Assembly: GCF_022548875.1 (NCBI RefSeq)
Contig: NZ_JAKZEW010000003.1
Coordinates: 141,112-205,111 of the forward strand
Length of the DNA: 64,000 nucleotides
Direction: 5' to 3'
Source of the DNA: Glycomyces sp. L485
Lineage (GTDB): Bacteria > Actinomycetota > Actinomycetes > Mycobacteriales > Micromonosporaceae
This document shows positions 36,352 to 44,357 of this stretch, piece by piece (positions within the stretch are counted from its first letter, which is position 1; the number at the start of each line of letters is the position of its first letter). The position numbers and the translations under genes were made by a program. The notes beneath the pieces are model-generated. The model ran no database searches and had not been told where the DNA came from. It worked only from the letters and a program-made list of their open reading frames with translations.

Positions 36352-36773
36352 TGCTCTGCCTCCAGGTCTGTCGGTTGAAACCGAATCCTACTAATGGGTA
36401 ACTTACAGGTCGACGGACCACAGCGCCACCCCGACACGGGCTTGAGTCAAGCGACCTCCGGCTGGAACCGGGGGCCCTGACTCCCGGCGCGACCGTTGCT
36501 TGAGCTTCTCTTGGGCTGCAACTCCGGCCCGCGCCCGCGCCATCCGCTTGCGGTAGCGTTCCAGGGCCTTGCCTTGGAAACTCACTGCATCAGCATTGGT
36601 GGCGAGATCGACGATCCCCGGTCGACCCCGATTCGGGAAACCAGCTGAACGAAAGCTGTGAGCCGGTGCGGAAGTGGTGTGGAAACAGGCGCGGCCCCTG
36701 TCGGCAGCCGGTGCCCTGAAATAGGCTGGGCTCGCAACCGAATGCAGGCAGAGTCAGCGACAAGGAGCGGTGG
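36352..36773. other. 422-bp intergenic region, no convincing gene
   Basis: It lies between divergent SDR and response-regulator genes. A 60-codon leftward frame at 36403-36585 begins with GTG but has no ribosome site, and its basic composition is not distinctive. The last 20 bp hold the ribosome site AAGGAGCGG of the response regulator. Base composition is somewhat lower in GC than the flanks. Confidence 0.5.
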
Positions 36774-37535
36774 ATGTCTTCGACAAGTGGGCCCGCCGGA
36801 GCCACACCCCCCGAGGTGCCGCTCCGGTCGGACGGGTCTGCGGCGCGGCTCCTCGTCGTGGACGATGAAGAGAGCTTGGCGGACCTGCTGGTCGAAGCCC
36901 TCTCCTTCCAGGGCTACGACGTCGCCTCGGCCCCCTCGGGCGCCGAAGCGCTCGCCGCGGTCGACACCTCGCGGCCGGACCTGATCATCCTCGACGTCAA
37001 CATGCCCGGGCTCGACGGCTTCGCCGTCGCCGATCGCCTGCGCTCGACCGGCGACAAGACCCCGATCATCTTCCTGACCGCCCGCACCGCACCAGACGAC
37101 CTGCGCGAGGGCTTCGGGAGCGGCGGCGACGACTACTTGATGAAGCCGTTCCGGCTCGAAGAGCTGTCGCTGCGGGTCTCGGCGGTCCTGCGCCGCACGC
37201 TCGGCACCGATGCCGGCAATCCGCGCACCGACGACACCGTGACCGTCGCCGACCTCTCACTCGACCTCGCCGCACACCAGGTGACGCGGGGCGGCAAGAC
37301 GGTCGACCTGTCCCCCACCGAGTTCCGCCTGCTGCGGTACCTGGCCGCGAACGCCGGACGCGTAGTATCCAAACAGGAGTTGCTGAAGCAGGTGTGGGGC
37401 TATGACTTCGACACCGAGTCGAGTCTTGCCGAGACGTACGTGTTCTACCTGCGCCGCAAGATCGACAAGCTCGGGCCGCGGCTCATCCACACCGTCAGGG
37501 GCGTCGGCTACATGCTGCGCCCGCCGCAGGAGTAG
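36774..37535 (+). CDS. OmpR/PhoB-family response regulator
   Basis: A 253-residue response regulator. A 20-residue variable N-terminal tail precedes the receiver (about 24-140) with acidic pair Asp30/Asp31 and phospho-acceptor Asp74 in IILDVNMPG. A winged-helix DNA-binding domain (about 155-250) ends with the recognition segment RLIHTVRGVGYML. It resembles the mycobacterial TcrX/TrcR/MprA group. AAGGAGCGG precedes the ATG. The cognate kinase gene follows after 3 nt. Confidence 0.93.
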   Translation: MSSTSGPAGATPPEVPLRSDGSAARLLVVDDEESLADLLVEALSFQGYDVASAPSGAEALAAVDTSRPDLIILDVNMPGLDGFAVADRLRSTGDKTPIIFLTARTAPDDLREGFGSGGDDYLMKPFRLEELSLRVSAVLRRTLGTDAGNPRTDDTVTVADLSLDLAAHQVTRGGKTVDLSPTEFRLLRYLAANAGRVVSKQELLKQVWGYDFDTESSLAETYVFYLRRKIDKLGPRLIHTVRGVGYMLRPPQE

Positions 37536-37538
37536 GCC

Positions 37539-38915
37539 GTGGCGATCCGCACCAAGATCGCGGCGGCGATGGCGGTCCTGCTCATCGTCGCGGTGGGCAT
37601 CATCGGCTTCGTGACGGTCAAGACGGTGTCCGACCACCTGTTCGGCCAGGTCGACTACCGGATCGAGGAGTATGTCTCGCACCTGGCCGAGCCGCCCCAG
37701 GGCAATCAGACCGAGGACTTCGGCTACTCGGACTTCGCCCTGCTGATCTACGACGAGTCCGGCGAGCTCTTCCTGGTCCATCGCGCGGGCTATATCGGCG
37801 ACCCGTATTCACTGCCCGACGTGCCCACGGTGCCGGACGACGACGGCTTCTTCAATGTCGAAGGCGTCGACGGCGACACGACCTACCGCGCCGTCACCAC
37901 GCACGACGAGTTCATCGTCCAGGGCAGGCCCGTCGACATCGTGATCGCCACGCCGATCGACGACGTGGAGGCGACAATCGGGACCCTGAACCGCACGGTG
38001 ATCGTCACCGGCGCGTTCGTAGGCGCCCTCGGCATCGCCGTCGCGTGGATCATCACCCGCCGCGGCATGCGTCCGGTCGACCGGATGGTCGCCGACGCCG
38101 AGACCGTGGCCTCCGGCCGGCTCGACCACCGAATCACGCCCGCCGACCAGCGCACCGAGATGGGCCGGCTCTCCTCGGCGCTCAACTGGATGGTGTCGCG
38201 ACTGACCGAGGCGATCTCTGAAAGGGACCGCCAACACGAGCGGCTGCGGCAGTTCGTCGCAGACGCCGGACACGAGCTGCGCACGCCGCTGACCGCGATC
38301 GGCGGCTACGTGCAGCTCTACCAGTCCGGGGCAGCCGCCGAGGGCGAGAAGCTCGACCGGGCCATGGACCGCATCGGCTCGGAGAACGCCCGGCTCGCCA
38401 AGCTCGTCGACGACCTCATGGTGCTCTCCCGCCTCGACGAGGAGGTCGGCGGCGACCGCGAGCTCGTGGAACTCGTCCAACTCGCGCAGGACGCGGTCGA
38501 CGACGCCGAGGTGGCCGACCCCGACCACTCGGTCGCGCTGCGCGCCGACGAGCCGATCACTGTGGTCGCCAACGAAGGCCAGCTGCGGCAGGTCCTGGTC
38601 AACCTGCTGTCCAACGCCCGCGTCCACACCCCGGCGGGCACGCACGTCGACGTCTCCGTCGAAAGCGACGACGCATGGGCGGTCCTCAAGGTCACAGACC
38701 ATGGGCCCGGCATCCCCGAGGATCACCGCCGGAGGATCTTCGACCGGTTCTACCGGGCCGACCCGTCACGCTCGCGCGCCACAGGCGGCTCGGGCCTCGG
38801 ACTGTCCATCGTGACCTCGATCGTCGCCGGGCATGGCGGCGAACTGCGCCTGGAGAGCACTGAGGGCGAGGGCACCACTATCGAAGTGCGAATCCCGAAG
38901 GCGCAGCTCGAATAG
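37539..38915 (+). CDS. membrane sensor histidine kinase
   Basis: A 458-residue kinase, partner of the preceding regulator. Two membrane helices (about 8-28 and 152-172) bracket a roughly 120-residue extracytoplasmic sensor rich in acidic residues. Then come HAMP (173-228), HisKA with phospho-accepting His245 in AGHELRTPLTAIG, and the HATPase domain (N box LLSNARVHT, G boxes DHGPGIPED and GGSGLGLSIV). GTG start 3 nt after the regulator stop. Signal unknown. Confidence 0.93.
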   Translation: MAIRTKIAAAMAVLLIVAVGIIGFVTVKTVSDHLFGQVDYRIEEYVSHLAEPPQGNQTEDFGYSDFALLIYDESGELFLVHRAGYIGDPYSLPDVPTVPDDDGFFNVEGVDGDTTYRAVTTHDEFIVQGRPVDIVIATPIDDVEATIGTLNRTVIVTGAFVGALGIAVAWIITRRGMRPVDRMVADAETVASGRLDHRITPADQRTEMGRLSSALNWMVSRLTEAISERDRQHERLRQFVADAGHELRTPLTAIGGYVQLYQSGAAAEGEKLDRAMDRIGSENARLAKLVDDLMVLSRLDEEVGGDRELVELVQLAQDAVDDAEVADPDHSVALRADEPITVVANEGQLRQVLVNLLSNARVHTPAGTHVDVSVESDDAWAVLKVTDHGPGIPEDHRRRIFDRFYRADPSRSRATGGSGLGLSIVTSIVAGHGGELRLESTEGEGTTIEVRIPKAQLE

Positions 38916-38992
38916 CGATCGCTCAGCCTCAACGCCTCAGCCCAGGTCCCTCGCGCGAGCGCCAGGAGATTCCAGCAGTCGTCACGCGAACA

Positions 38993-39025
38993 GAAGGGGG
39001 CGGGCCCTGCGGGCCCGCCCCCTTC
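38993..39025. terminator. bidirectional terminator between kinase and nuclease genes
   Basis: A perfect 15-bp stem GAAGGGGGCGGGCCC (38993-39007) with complement (39011-39025) and a 3-nt loop, between two convergent stops. Confidence 0.85.
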
Positions 39026-39040
39026 GCGCATTCGACAGCG

Positions 39041-41275
39041 CTACCAGAGCCTGATCGTCACGACCTCGGGATCGTGGTCGGAGACTCCGTAGCGGCCGTA
39101 CTCCGGCTCCTCACCGAAGGCGGAGGCGTCGGCGGGGTAGTCGGAGTTGATGTGGGCGCTGGTCGCGTCGGTGATCTTCCAAAGCAGCGCGGGCGAGGCC
39201 CACAGCTGGTCGAGGGTCTGGGCCTGACCGTTGAACGTGTAGCCGTAGGCGGCCTCCGGGTGCTGCCACAGCGCCCGGTCGTACAGGTTCCACAGGCCCG
39301 AGTCCTCATAGAGCACCGCGAGCTGGTCCGACGGACCGGTCCAGTCACCGGTGATCGTCTCCCCCTCGGCGTACGGGTCGTCCGGGCGAGGGAAGACGTT
39401 CAGGTCGCCGCCGGCGAGCACCTTGGCCCAACGGTTCTCGTCGAGGATGGCATCGCTGATCGCGGCCAGGTAGGCGGCCTGCTCGGTGCGGTGCAGCACC
39501 CGCCGGTCGGGACCTGACGAGAAGTGGTTGTTCACCAGGAAGATCTCGGTCCGCCTGTGACCACCCTTGAGGACGAACTCGGCCACCTGCGCGGGGCGAC
39601 TGAACACGTCCCCGCCGTCGCAGGCTCGGGGACCGGAGCTCGTGCACTGGGAGAGCACGTCCTCGGGCAGGGCCGCGTTGAACGCCTTCGGATTCTCGAC
39701 GTCGGCGTTGATCTCGTCGGCCTCGGTCGGGTAGTCGACCTGCGGGTCAGCGCCGAAGATCGCGTCCTTCGACTTGACCTTCGCCAGTTCGGCCTTGTCT
39801 GCCTGGTACAGGAAACCGGTCATGATGCCGCGGCTGTCGGACGCGTCGAGGTCTCCCGCGGCGGTGTAGAGCGGGCCGCCGCTCTCGGCGATGACCAGCC
39901 CGAGCTCCTGCAGCGAGTCCGGCTGCCCGTCGGCGAACCCGTTGGCCTCGCCTGAGTTCTCCAGGTCGCAGACCAGGCGGTCGGCGCCGAGGTCGGCATC
40001 GGCGGTCCACTCGGGATTGACCGAGCAGACGTCCTGGGACTCGCCCTCCTGGGTCATGATGATGGTCGGGCTGTGGAGGTCCTCGATGATCTGGGCCGCC
40101 TCGCGCTCCATCCGTTCCTGGTACTCCTCGTGGGAGGCCGGGACGTAGTTGAACGGCGGATCGACGTCGCCCTCGGGGTCGTCGGCGTCGACGCAGCCGG
40201 TGTCGGTCTCGAAGTCGCAGCCCGAGTTCGGGTCGTTCCGGTAGTCGTAGAGGTTCTCGATGTTGTAGGAGGCGATGGCCGCCTCCTTCCAGCCGGGGGC
40301 CTCGACCGGGTTGTTCTCGGCCGGCTCCAGTCCGCCTTCGAGAGCGAGGTTCTCGGCGATCTCGACGGCGTACTTGCCGAACGAGAGGTAGACCCCGCCG
40401 GTGGCTTCCTCGGTGATGACGTCGAAGGTCTTGGCCGGGGCGATGACCGTGTCCAATTCGCCTTCGGTGGCGCGGATGCCCAGGTCGCCCATGACGAACA
40501 GGTAGCCGTTGCCGTCGTCGAACGTCGCGGGGTCGGTGTCGAGCGGGTGGGCGTCGCGGAAGGCGCGGGCCGCGTAGCCGTCCTGCCCGGCGGCCACGGC
40601 GTCGCCGCGCATGGCCCAGACCTCGCCGCCGGAGGAGTAGACGTCGCGTCCGGCGGTGACGACCGAGTCGGCCGGGACGGTCATCTGCATGCCCAGGTGG
40701 CGGCGGAAGTAGACCTTCGACTCGTCGGCGTCGTTCGGCGGGTCGACCTCGACGGACTCGACGACCTCGTGGGGGTCGAGCCCGGTCTCGACCACGTCGT
40801 AGACGAAGGCCGAGCCGCCGCTGAACTGGACGTTGCCGAAGTAGGTGCCGACCCTGGCGCGCAGGACGACCTCGTCGCCGACGGTCACGTCCCAGCGGGA
40901 GCCGAGCTCCTCCTCCGCCGGGGAGTCGAAGGCGGTGCGCAGGCTGTCGAAGGATCCGTTGTAGACGAAGATCCCGTCGGAGGAGTTCGGGTCGCCGTCG
41001 GTGGCGTCGGCGCGCTCCTGAACGAAGAAGCCGCGGGCTCCGTCCGGGTCGAGCGTCTCCTGGGTGACCACGCCCTGGACGAGGACCGTCTGGTTGTGCA
41101 GGGGCGAGCGGAAGTCGGTCTCGCCGTCGCCGATCGAGCCTTGAACCTCACCGATGTGGATGATCTCGGGTTCATCGGCGTGGGCCTGAGAGGTGAAGGT
41201 CAGCCCGGCGATGCCGACCGCTGCTGCGCCTGCCGCAGCGGTCGCTATCCGGGCTCTCCGTCGGAGGGAGGACAC
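39041..41275 (-). CDS. secreted endonuclease/exonuclease/phosphatase-family nuclease (ExeM/NucH-like)
   Basis: A roughly 744-residue exported protein. The signal peptide ends at SQAHA. An N-terminal OB-fold-like region (EIIHIGEVQGSIGDGETDF, then GVVTQETLDPDGARGFFVQE) is followed by a C-terminal endonuclease/exonuclease/phosphatase domain starting at EAAIASYNIENLYDY, with Mg-ligand motifs MTQEGE, LVNNHF, AGGDLN and VSDHDPEVV. This matches the ExeM/NucH extracellular nucleases that degrade extracellular DNA. GTG 41275 was preferred to TTG 41290 because GGAG lies 9 nt before it. A -35/-10 pair lies at 41402-41374. Confidence 0.88.
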   Translation of the reverse strand: MSSLRRRARIATAAAGAAAVGIAGLTFTSQAHADEPEIIHIGEVQGSIGDGETDFRSPLHNQTVLVQGVVTQETLDPDGARGFFVQERADATDGDPNSSDGIFVYNGSFDSLRTAFDSPAEEELGSRWDVTVGDEVVLRARVGTYFGNVQFSGGSAFVYDVVETGLDPHEVVESVEVDPPNDADESKVYFRRHLGMQMTVPADSVVTAGRDVYSSGGEVWAMRGDAVAAGQDGYAARAFRDAHPLDTDPATFDDGNGYLFVMGDLGIRATEGELDTVIAPAKTFDVITEEATGGVYLSFGKYAVEIAENLALEGGLEPAENNPVEAPGWKEAAIASYNIENLYDYRNDPNSGCDFETDTGCVDADDPEGDVDPPFNYVPASHEEYQERMEREAAQIIEDLHSPTIIMTQEGESQDVCSVNPEWTADADLGADRLVCDLENSGEANGFADGQPDSLQELGLVIAESGGPLYTAAGDLDASDSRGIMTGFLYQADKAELAKVKSKDAIFGADPQVDYPTEADEINADVENPKAFNAALPEDVLSQCTSSGPRACDGGDVFSRPAQVAEFVLKGGHRRTEIFLVNNHFSSGPDRRVLHRTEQAAYLAAISDAILDENRWAKVLAGGDLNVFPRPDDPYAEGETITGDWTGPSDQLAVLYEDSGLWNLYDRALWQHPEAAYGYTFNGQAQTLDQLWASPALLWKITDATSAHINSDYPADASAFGEEPEYGRYGVSDHDPEVVTIRLW

Positions 41276-41373
41276 GAAGAGGTGCTCCAATGCTGTTGTC
41301 GGGAGATGGGGCCACCTTCACTCAAGCGCATCGATGGGACGTCCGCGAGACATGAAGGTGAATTCCTCGTATC

Positions 41374-41402
41374 ATCCTATGTCTCGTGGCGGCGGCGCAC
41401 AA
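41374..41402 (-). promoter_or_regulatory. predicted promoter of the secreted nuclease gene
   Basis: On the minus strand TTGTGC (41402-41397), a 17-nt spacer and TAGGAT (41379-41374), about 100 nt before the start codon. Confidence 0.5.
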
Positions 41403-41418
41403 TGGCCTCCACGGCGAA

Positions 41419-41446
41419 GGCGGGGTCCCCCTGAGGGAACCCCGCC
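41419..41446 (-). terminator. terminator of the rhamnogalacturonan lyase gene
   Basis: An 8-bp stem GGCGGGGT (41419-41426) with ACCCCGCC (41439-41446), plus a short inner CCC/GGG pairing, 13 nt after the lyase stop. Confidence 0.6.
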
Positions 41447-41458
41447 CGCCTCATGTCG

Positions 41459-44011
41459 TCACCGCAGCTGCTCGATCAACTGCCGGGCCTGGTGGGCGAG
41501 GACCGGTCCGGGCTCGCCGTCGACCCGATCGGCCATGGCGGCGAAACCCTCCAGGAACCTGATCGCCTGCGAGGCCTTGCCCTTCTCCAAGTGCCACTCG
41601 GCCGTGGCGAGCTTGGCGTGGAGCACGAAGTACTCCCAGCGGGCGAGGTCGCCCTTGTAGGACTTCAGCGTGCCCTTGAGCTCGTCCAGTGTGCCCGGGG
41701 CGTGGAAGTCGGGGACGGCGACGTCCGCGAAGTCCATGTCCGAGGCCATGTAGAAGCTCGTGTACTGCGGCTGGTTGTAGGTGGTCTGCTGCGTCGCAAC
41801 ACCGACCCGGTACTGGGGGTCGTGCATGAGCGTGTACAGCTTGTGGTCGGTGACCTCGGTGGAGAGGTAGACCCGCACGGCCGAGGAGTCCTCGGTGCGG
41901 ACCAGCATCTCCTCGCGCCAGTCGCCGAAGACGTCGGCGACCAGGCCCGGGTTGCCCTTGGTCCAGTTGTTGGTCAGGGTCCCGGTGGCCTCCAGGACCA
42001 CACCGTCCTGCCAGTCGCTGATCTTAGGCGTCTCGAGCACATCGGTGGCCGCGCCGGAGATGATCTGCGTGGTCAGGTCTCCCGACCAGCGGATGCTCAT
42101 GTTGGTGCCCGGCGTGGCGCCCTCGATCGGATCACCGGAGGCTGTGAACAGGCCTTCGGGGTTGCCGTCCTGGCCGGGAGGCAGCGAGGCCCAGACCTCG
42201 AGCCCCTCGATCTCGGGGTCGATGTCGCCGGCCATGCCGCGGCCCGTGTCGCGGCCGGAGTAGTCGCCCCACAGGACTTCGCCGGTGGCGGCGTCGCGCA
42301 TCGCGTAGCCGTAGGGGGCCCAGGGGCCGCCCTCGAAGACTGAGAAGATCTCCAGGCCTTCGCGGCTCGGGTCCAAGTCGCCCAGGTGGTGCGCGTCGCC
42401 GTGTCCGAGCTTGACGTACTCCCCTTCGACGTTCGAGCCCTCGGGGCCGTAGGCGTAGGAGGAGTACAGGAGCGAGCCGTCGTCGTCAAGCGCCGCGGCG
42501 CCGTAGATGATCTCCTGTTTGCCGTCGCCGTCGACGTCGGCCGCCCCCAGCGAGTGGTTGCCCTGCGTGGTGAGGGTGCCCCATTCGGGGTCGGGTCCTT
42601 CGACGCCGTGCGGCCCGTCGTTGAACGGGTTGGACAGCGGGGCGTGGCCGGAGTCGGCGAGCCAGCGCAGGCTCAGCTCCTTGCCGTCCCAGTCGATGGC
42701 CGCGATGGTGGTTCGCGTGTAGTAGCCGCGGGCGAAGATCGCCGAGGCGTGCTCGCCGTCGAGGTAGGCGACGGCCGACAGGAACCGGTCGACTCGGTTG
42801 CCCGGCTCGATGCGCGACATGGCGTAGTCGCCCCACAGGAGGCCGTCGTCGCCGCGCTCGACCGGATAGTCGATGGTGTCCATTTCGAGGCCGGTGGCGC
42901 CGTCGAAGACCGTCAGGTACTCCGGACCGGAGATGACGAAGCCCTCGAAGTCACGGAGCTGATTCCGGCCCGACCGCGACGGCGCGTAGACGTCGATGAA
43001 GTGGTCGGCGAGGCTCTCCGCATCCTCTTGGGACAGCGGGTACTCGAAGTCGAACTCGTCGTCGGCGCCGAGCGCCGCCTCGATCGTTGCGGGCCAGTCG
43101 CCGTTCACGACCTCGGGATGCTCGTGCCAGCCCAGGAACACGCCGACCAGGTGGTCGTAGTAGTCCTCGGCGCTGTAGACGTAGTCGTCCTCGTGCGTCA
43201 CACCGGCGTCGACATCGTCCTCGGGCAGCGTGATGAACGATTCCTCGTCCGCCGCATAGGAGGTGGTCTTGGTGCCGGGGGCTGTCTTCATCATGATCTC
43301 GGAGACGCCGTCACCGTCGAAGTCGTAGACGTCGAACTGGGTGTAGTGCGCGCCGGCCCGGATGTTGACGCCGAGGTCGATGCGCCAGAGCAGCTCGCCT
43401 TCGAGCGTGTAGGCGTCGAGGTACACCGGACCGGTGTAGCCGACCTGGGAGACGTCCTTCGAATTCGTGGGGTCCCACTTGACGACGTACTCGTATCGGC
43501 CGTCGCCGGTGAGGTCCCCGACGCTGATGTCGTTGGCCCGGTAGCTGTAGGCCTCTCCAGCCGGAGTGACGCCGTCGGCGGGCTTCTCCATCGGGATGTC
43601 GATGTACGACTCCGACCAGGGACTCACCGTATCGGAGAAGTCCACCTCCTCCCCGTCAACCATGGCGACGACCTGGTACTCGGCGTCCTCACCCTCGGCG
43701 TCGAGGTAGTTCGTGCTGTCCGAGACCGAGGCGATGAGTTCGCCGTCCCGGTAGACGTTGAAGTCGGCGCCGGTCAGACCTGAATCGTTATAACCGGACA
43801 CTTCATCAGCAAGCAGGCGCCAGCTGAGGAAGACGCCGTCCTCGGTACGTGCCGCGACGAGGCCCCGGTCGAGGTTTTCGAGCTGGATACCGGTGCCCTG
43901 GCCACCAGCGGGCTTGTCGTGTCCGTGAGCGGCGACGGCGAAGCCGGCACCGGCCACGGAGGCGGCGAGCGCCACCGCCGTAACGCGGGTGAGCTTATTG
44001 GGAGGACTCAT
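41459..44011 (-). CDS. secreted rhamnogalacturonan lyase (PL11 family)
   Basis: An 850-residue exported polysaccharide lyase that cleaves the rhamnogalacturonan I backbone of pectin by beta-elimination. A signal peptide (about 1-28) precedes an N-terminal beta domain (IQLENLDRGLVAARTEDGVFLSWR) and the eight-bladed propeller of family PL11, with many acidic calcium-binding loops (DFDGDGVSEIMMKT, DVDGDGKQEIIYG). An about 65-residue helical C-terminal tail (LKGTLKSYKGDLARWEYF onwards) is an add-on of unknown role. A strong promoter and an operator-like palindrome lie upstream (44098-44148). Confidence 0.92.
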   Translation of the reverse strand: MSPPNKLTRVTAVALAASVAGAGFAVAAHGHDKPAGGQGTGIQLENLDRGLVAARTEDGVFLSWRLLADEVSGYNDSGLTGADFNVYRDGELIASVSDSTNYLDAEGEDAEYQVVAMVDGEEVDFSDTVSPWSESYIDIPMEKPADGVTPAGEAYSYRANDISVGDLTGDGRYEYVVKWDPTNSKDVSQVGYTGPVYLDAYTLEGELLWRIDLGVNIRAGAHYTQFDVYDFDGDGVSEIMMKTAPGTKTTSYAADEESFITLPEDDVDAGVTHEDDYVYSAEDYYDHLVGVFLGWHEHPEVVNGDWPATIEAALGADDEFDFEYPLSQEDAESLADHFIDVYAPSRSGRNQLRDFEGFVISGPEYLTVFDGATGLEMDTIDYPVERGDDGLLWGDYAMSRIEPGNRVDRFLSAVAYLDGEHASAIFARGYYTRTTIAAIDWDGKELSLRWLADSGHAPLSNPFNDGPHGVEGPDPEWGTLTTQGNHSLGAADVDGDGKQEIIYGAAALDDDGSLLYSSYAYGPEGSNVEGEYVKLGHGDAHHLGDLDPSREGLEIFSVFEGGPWAPYGYAMRDAATGEVLWGDYSGRDTGRGMAGDIDPEIEGLEVWASLPPGQDGNPEGLFTASGDPIEGATPGTNMSIRWSGDLTTQIISGAATDVLETPKISDWQDGVVLEATGTLTNNWTKGNPGLVADVFGDWREEMLVRTEDSSAVRVYLSTEVTDHKLYTLMHDPQYRVGVATQQTTYNQPQYTSFYMASDMDFADVAVPDFHAPGTLDELKGTLKSYKGDLARWEYFVLHAKLATAEWHLEKGKASQAIRFLEGFAAMADRVDGEPGPVLAHQARQLIEQLR

Positions 44012-44097
44012 CTAAGGGGGGCTCCTTGCGTTCGTACGAGGCCAGCCGGAGCGCGCCAAACAGAGCGTACGGGGGTCACGCGACCGGCGAACCTGGA

Positions 44098-44148
44098 TTG
44101 AAACGATTTAACGCATCGAAGGTTATCGACAGAACAACTCCTTGTCAA
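44098..44148 (-). promoter_or_regulatory. predicted lyase promoter with LacI-like operator at the transcription start
   Basis: On the minus strand, TTGACA (44148-44143), a 17-nt spacer and TAACCT (44125-44120) form the best promoter in the window. The imperfect palindrome TTGAAACGATTTAA (44098-44111; 10 of 14 positions symmetric, central CG) begins about 9 nt after the -10, over the expected start point. This is the size and core of LacI-family operators. Confidence 0.55.
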
Positions 44149-44285
44149 GATGGAGATAACACCGAAATCCTGCCACTTGAACCTCAAACACCTCAATCAC
44201 CACCCTCGCCACTGTGACCGCCGAAACGGCCTCGGACCCAGTGCAGCTCGCCACCAACACCTCCGGTACAGTTCTATCCCGTCCC

Positions 44286-44357
44286 GGTCGATTAGCTCAG
44301 CGGGAGAGCACTCGCTTCACACGCGAGGGGTCACTGGTTCGATCCCAGTATCGACCA
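44286..44357 (+). tRNA. tRNA-Val, anticodon CAC
   Basis: A 72-nt cloverleaf folded by eye. Acceptor GGTCGAT/ATCGACC, D stem GCTC/GAGC, anticodon stem CTCGC/GCGAG with loop TTCACAC (anticodon CAC), T stem ACTGG/CCAGT with TTCGATC loop, discriminator A; CCA is not encoded. A -10-like TACAGT lies at 44267-44272. Its 3' half (44317-44357) is also the end of the antisense recombinase gene, marking the integration site of the mobile element. Confidence 0.95.

Noticed and set aside
36403-36585. A 60-codon leftward frame in the 36.4-kb gap
   Set aside because: GTG start without a ribosome site, and no domain or conserved-looking stretch.
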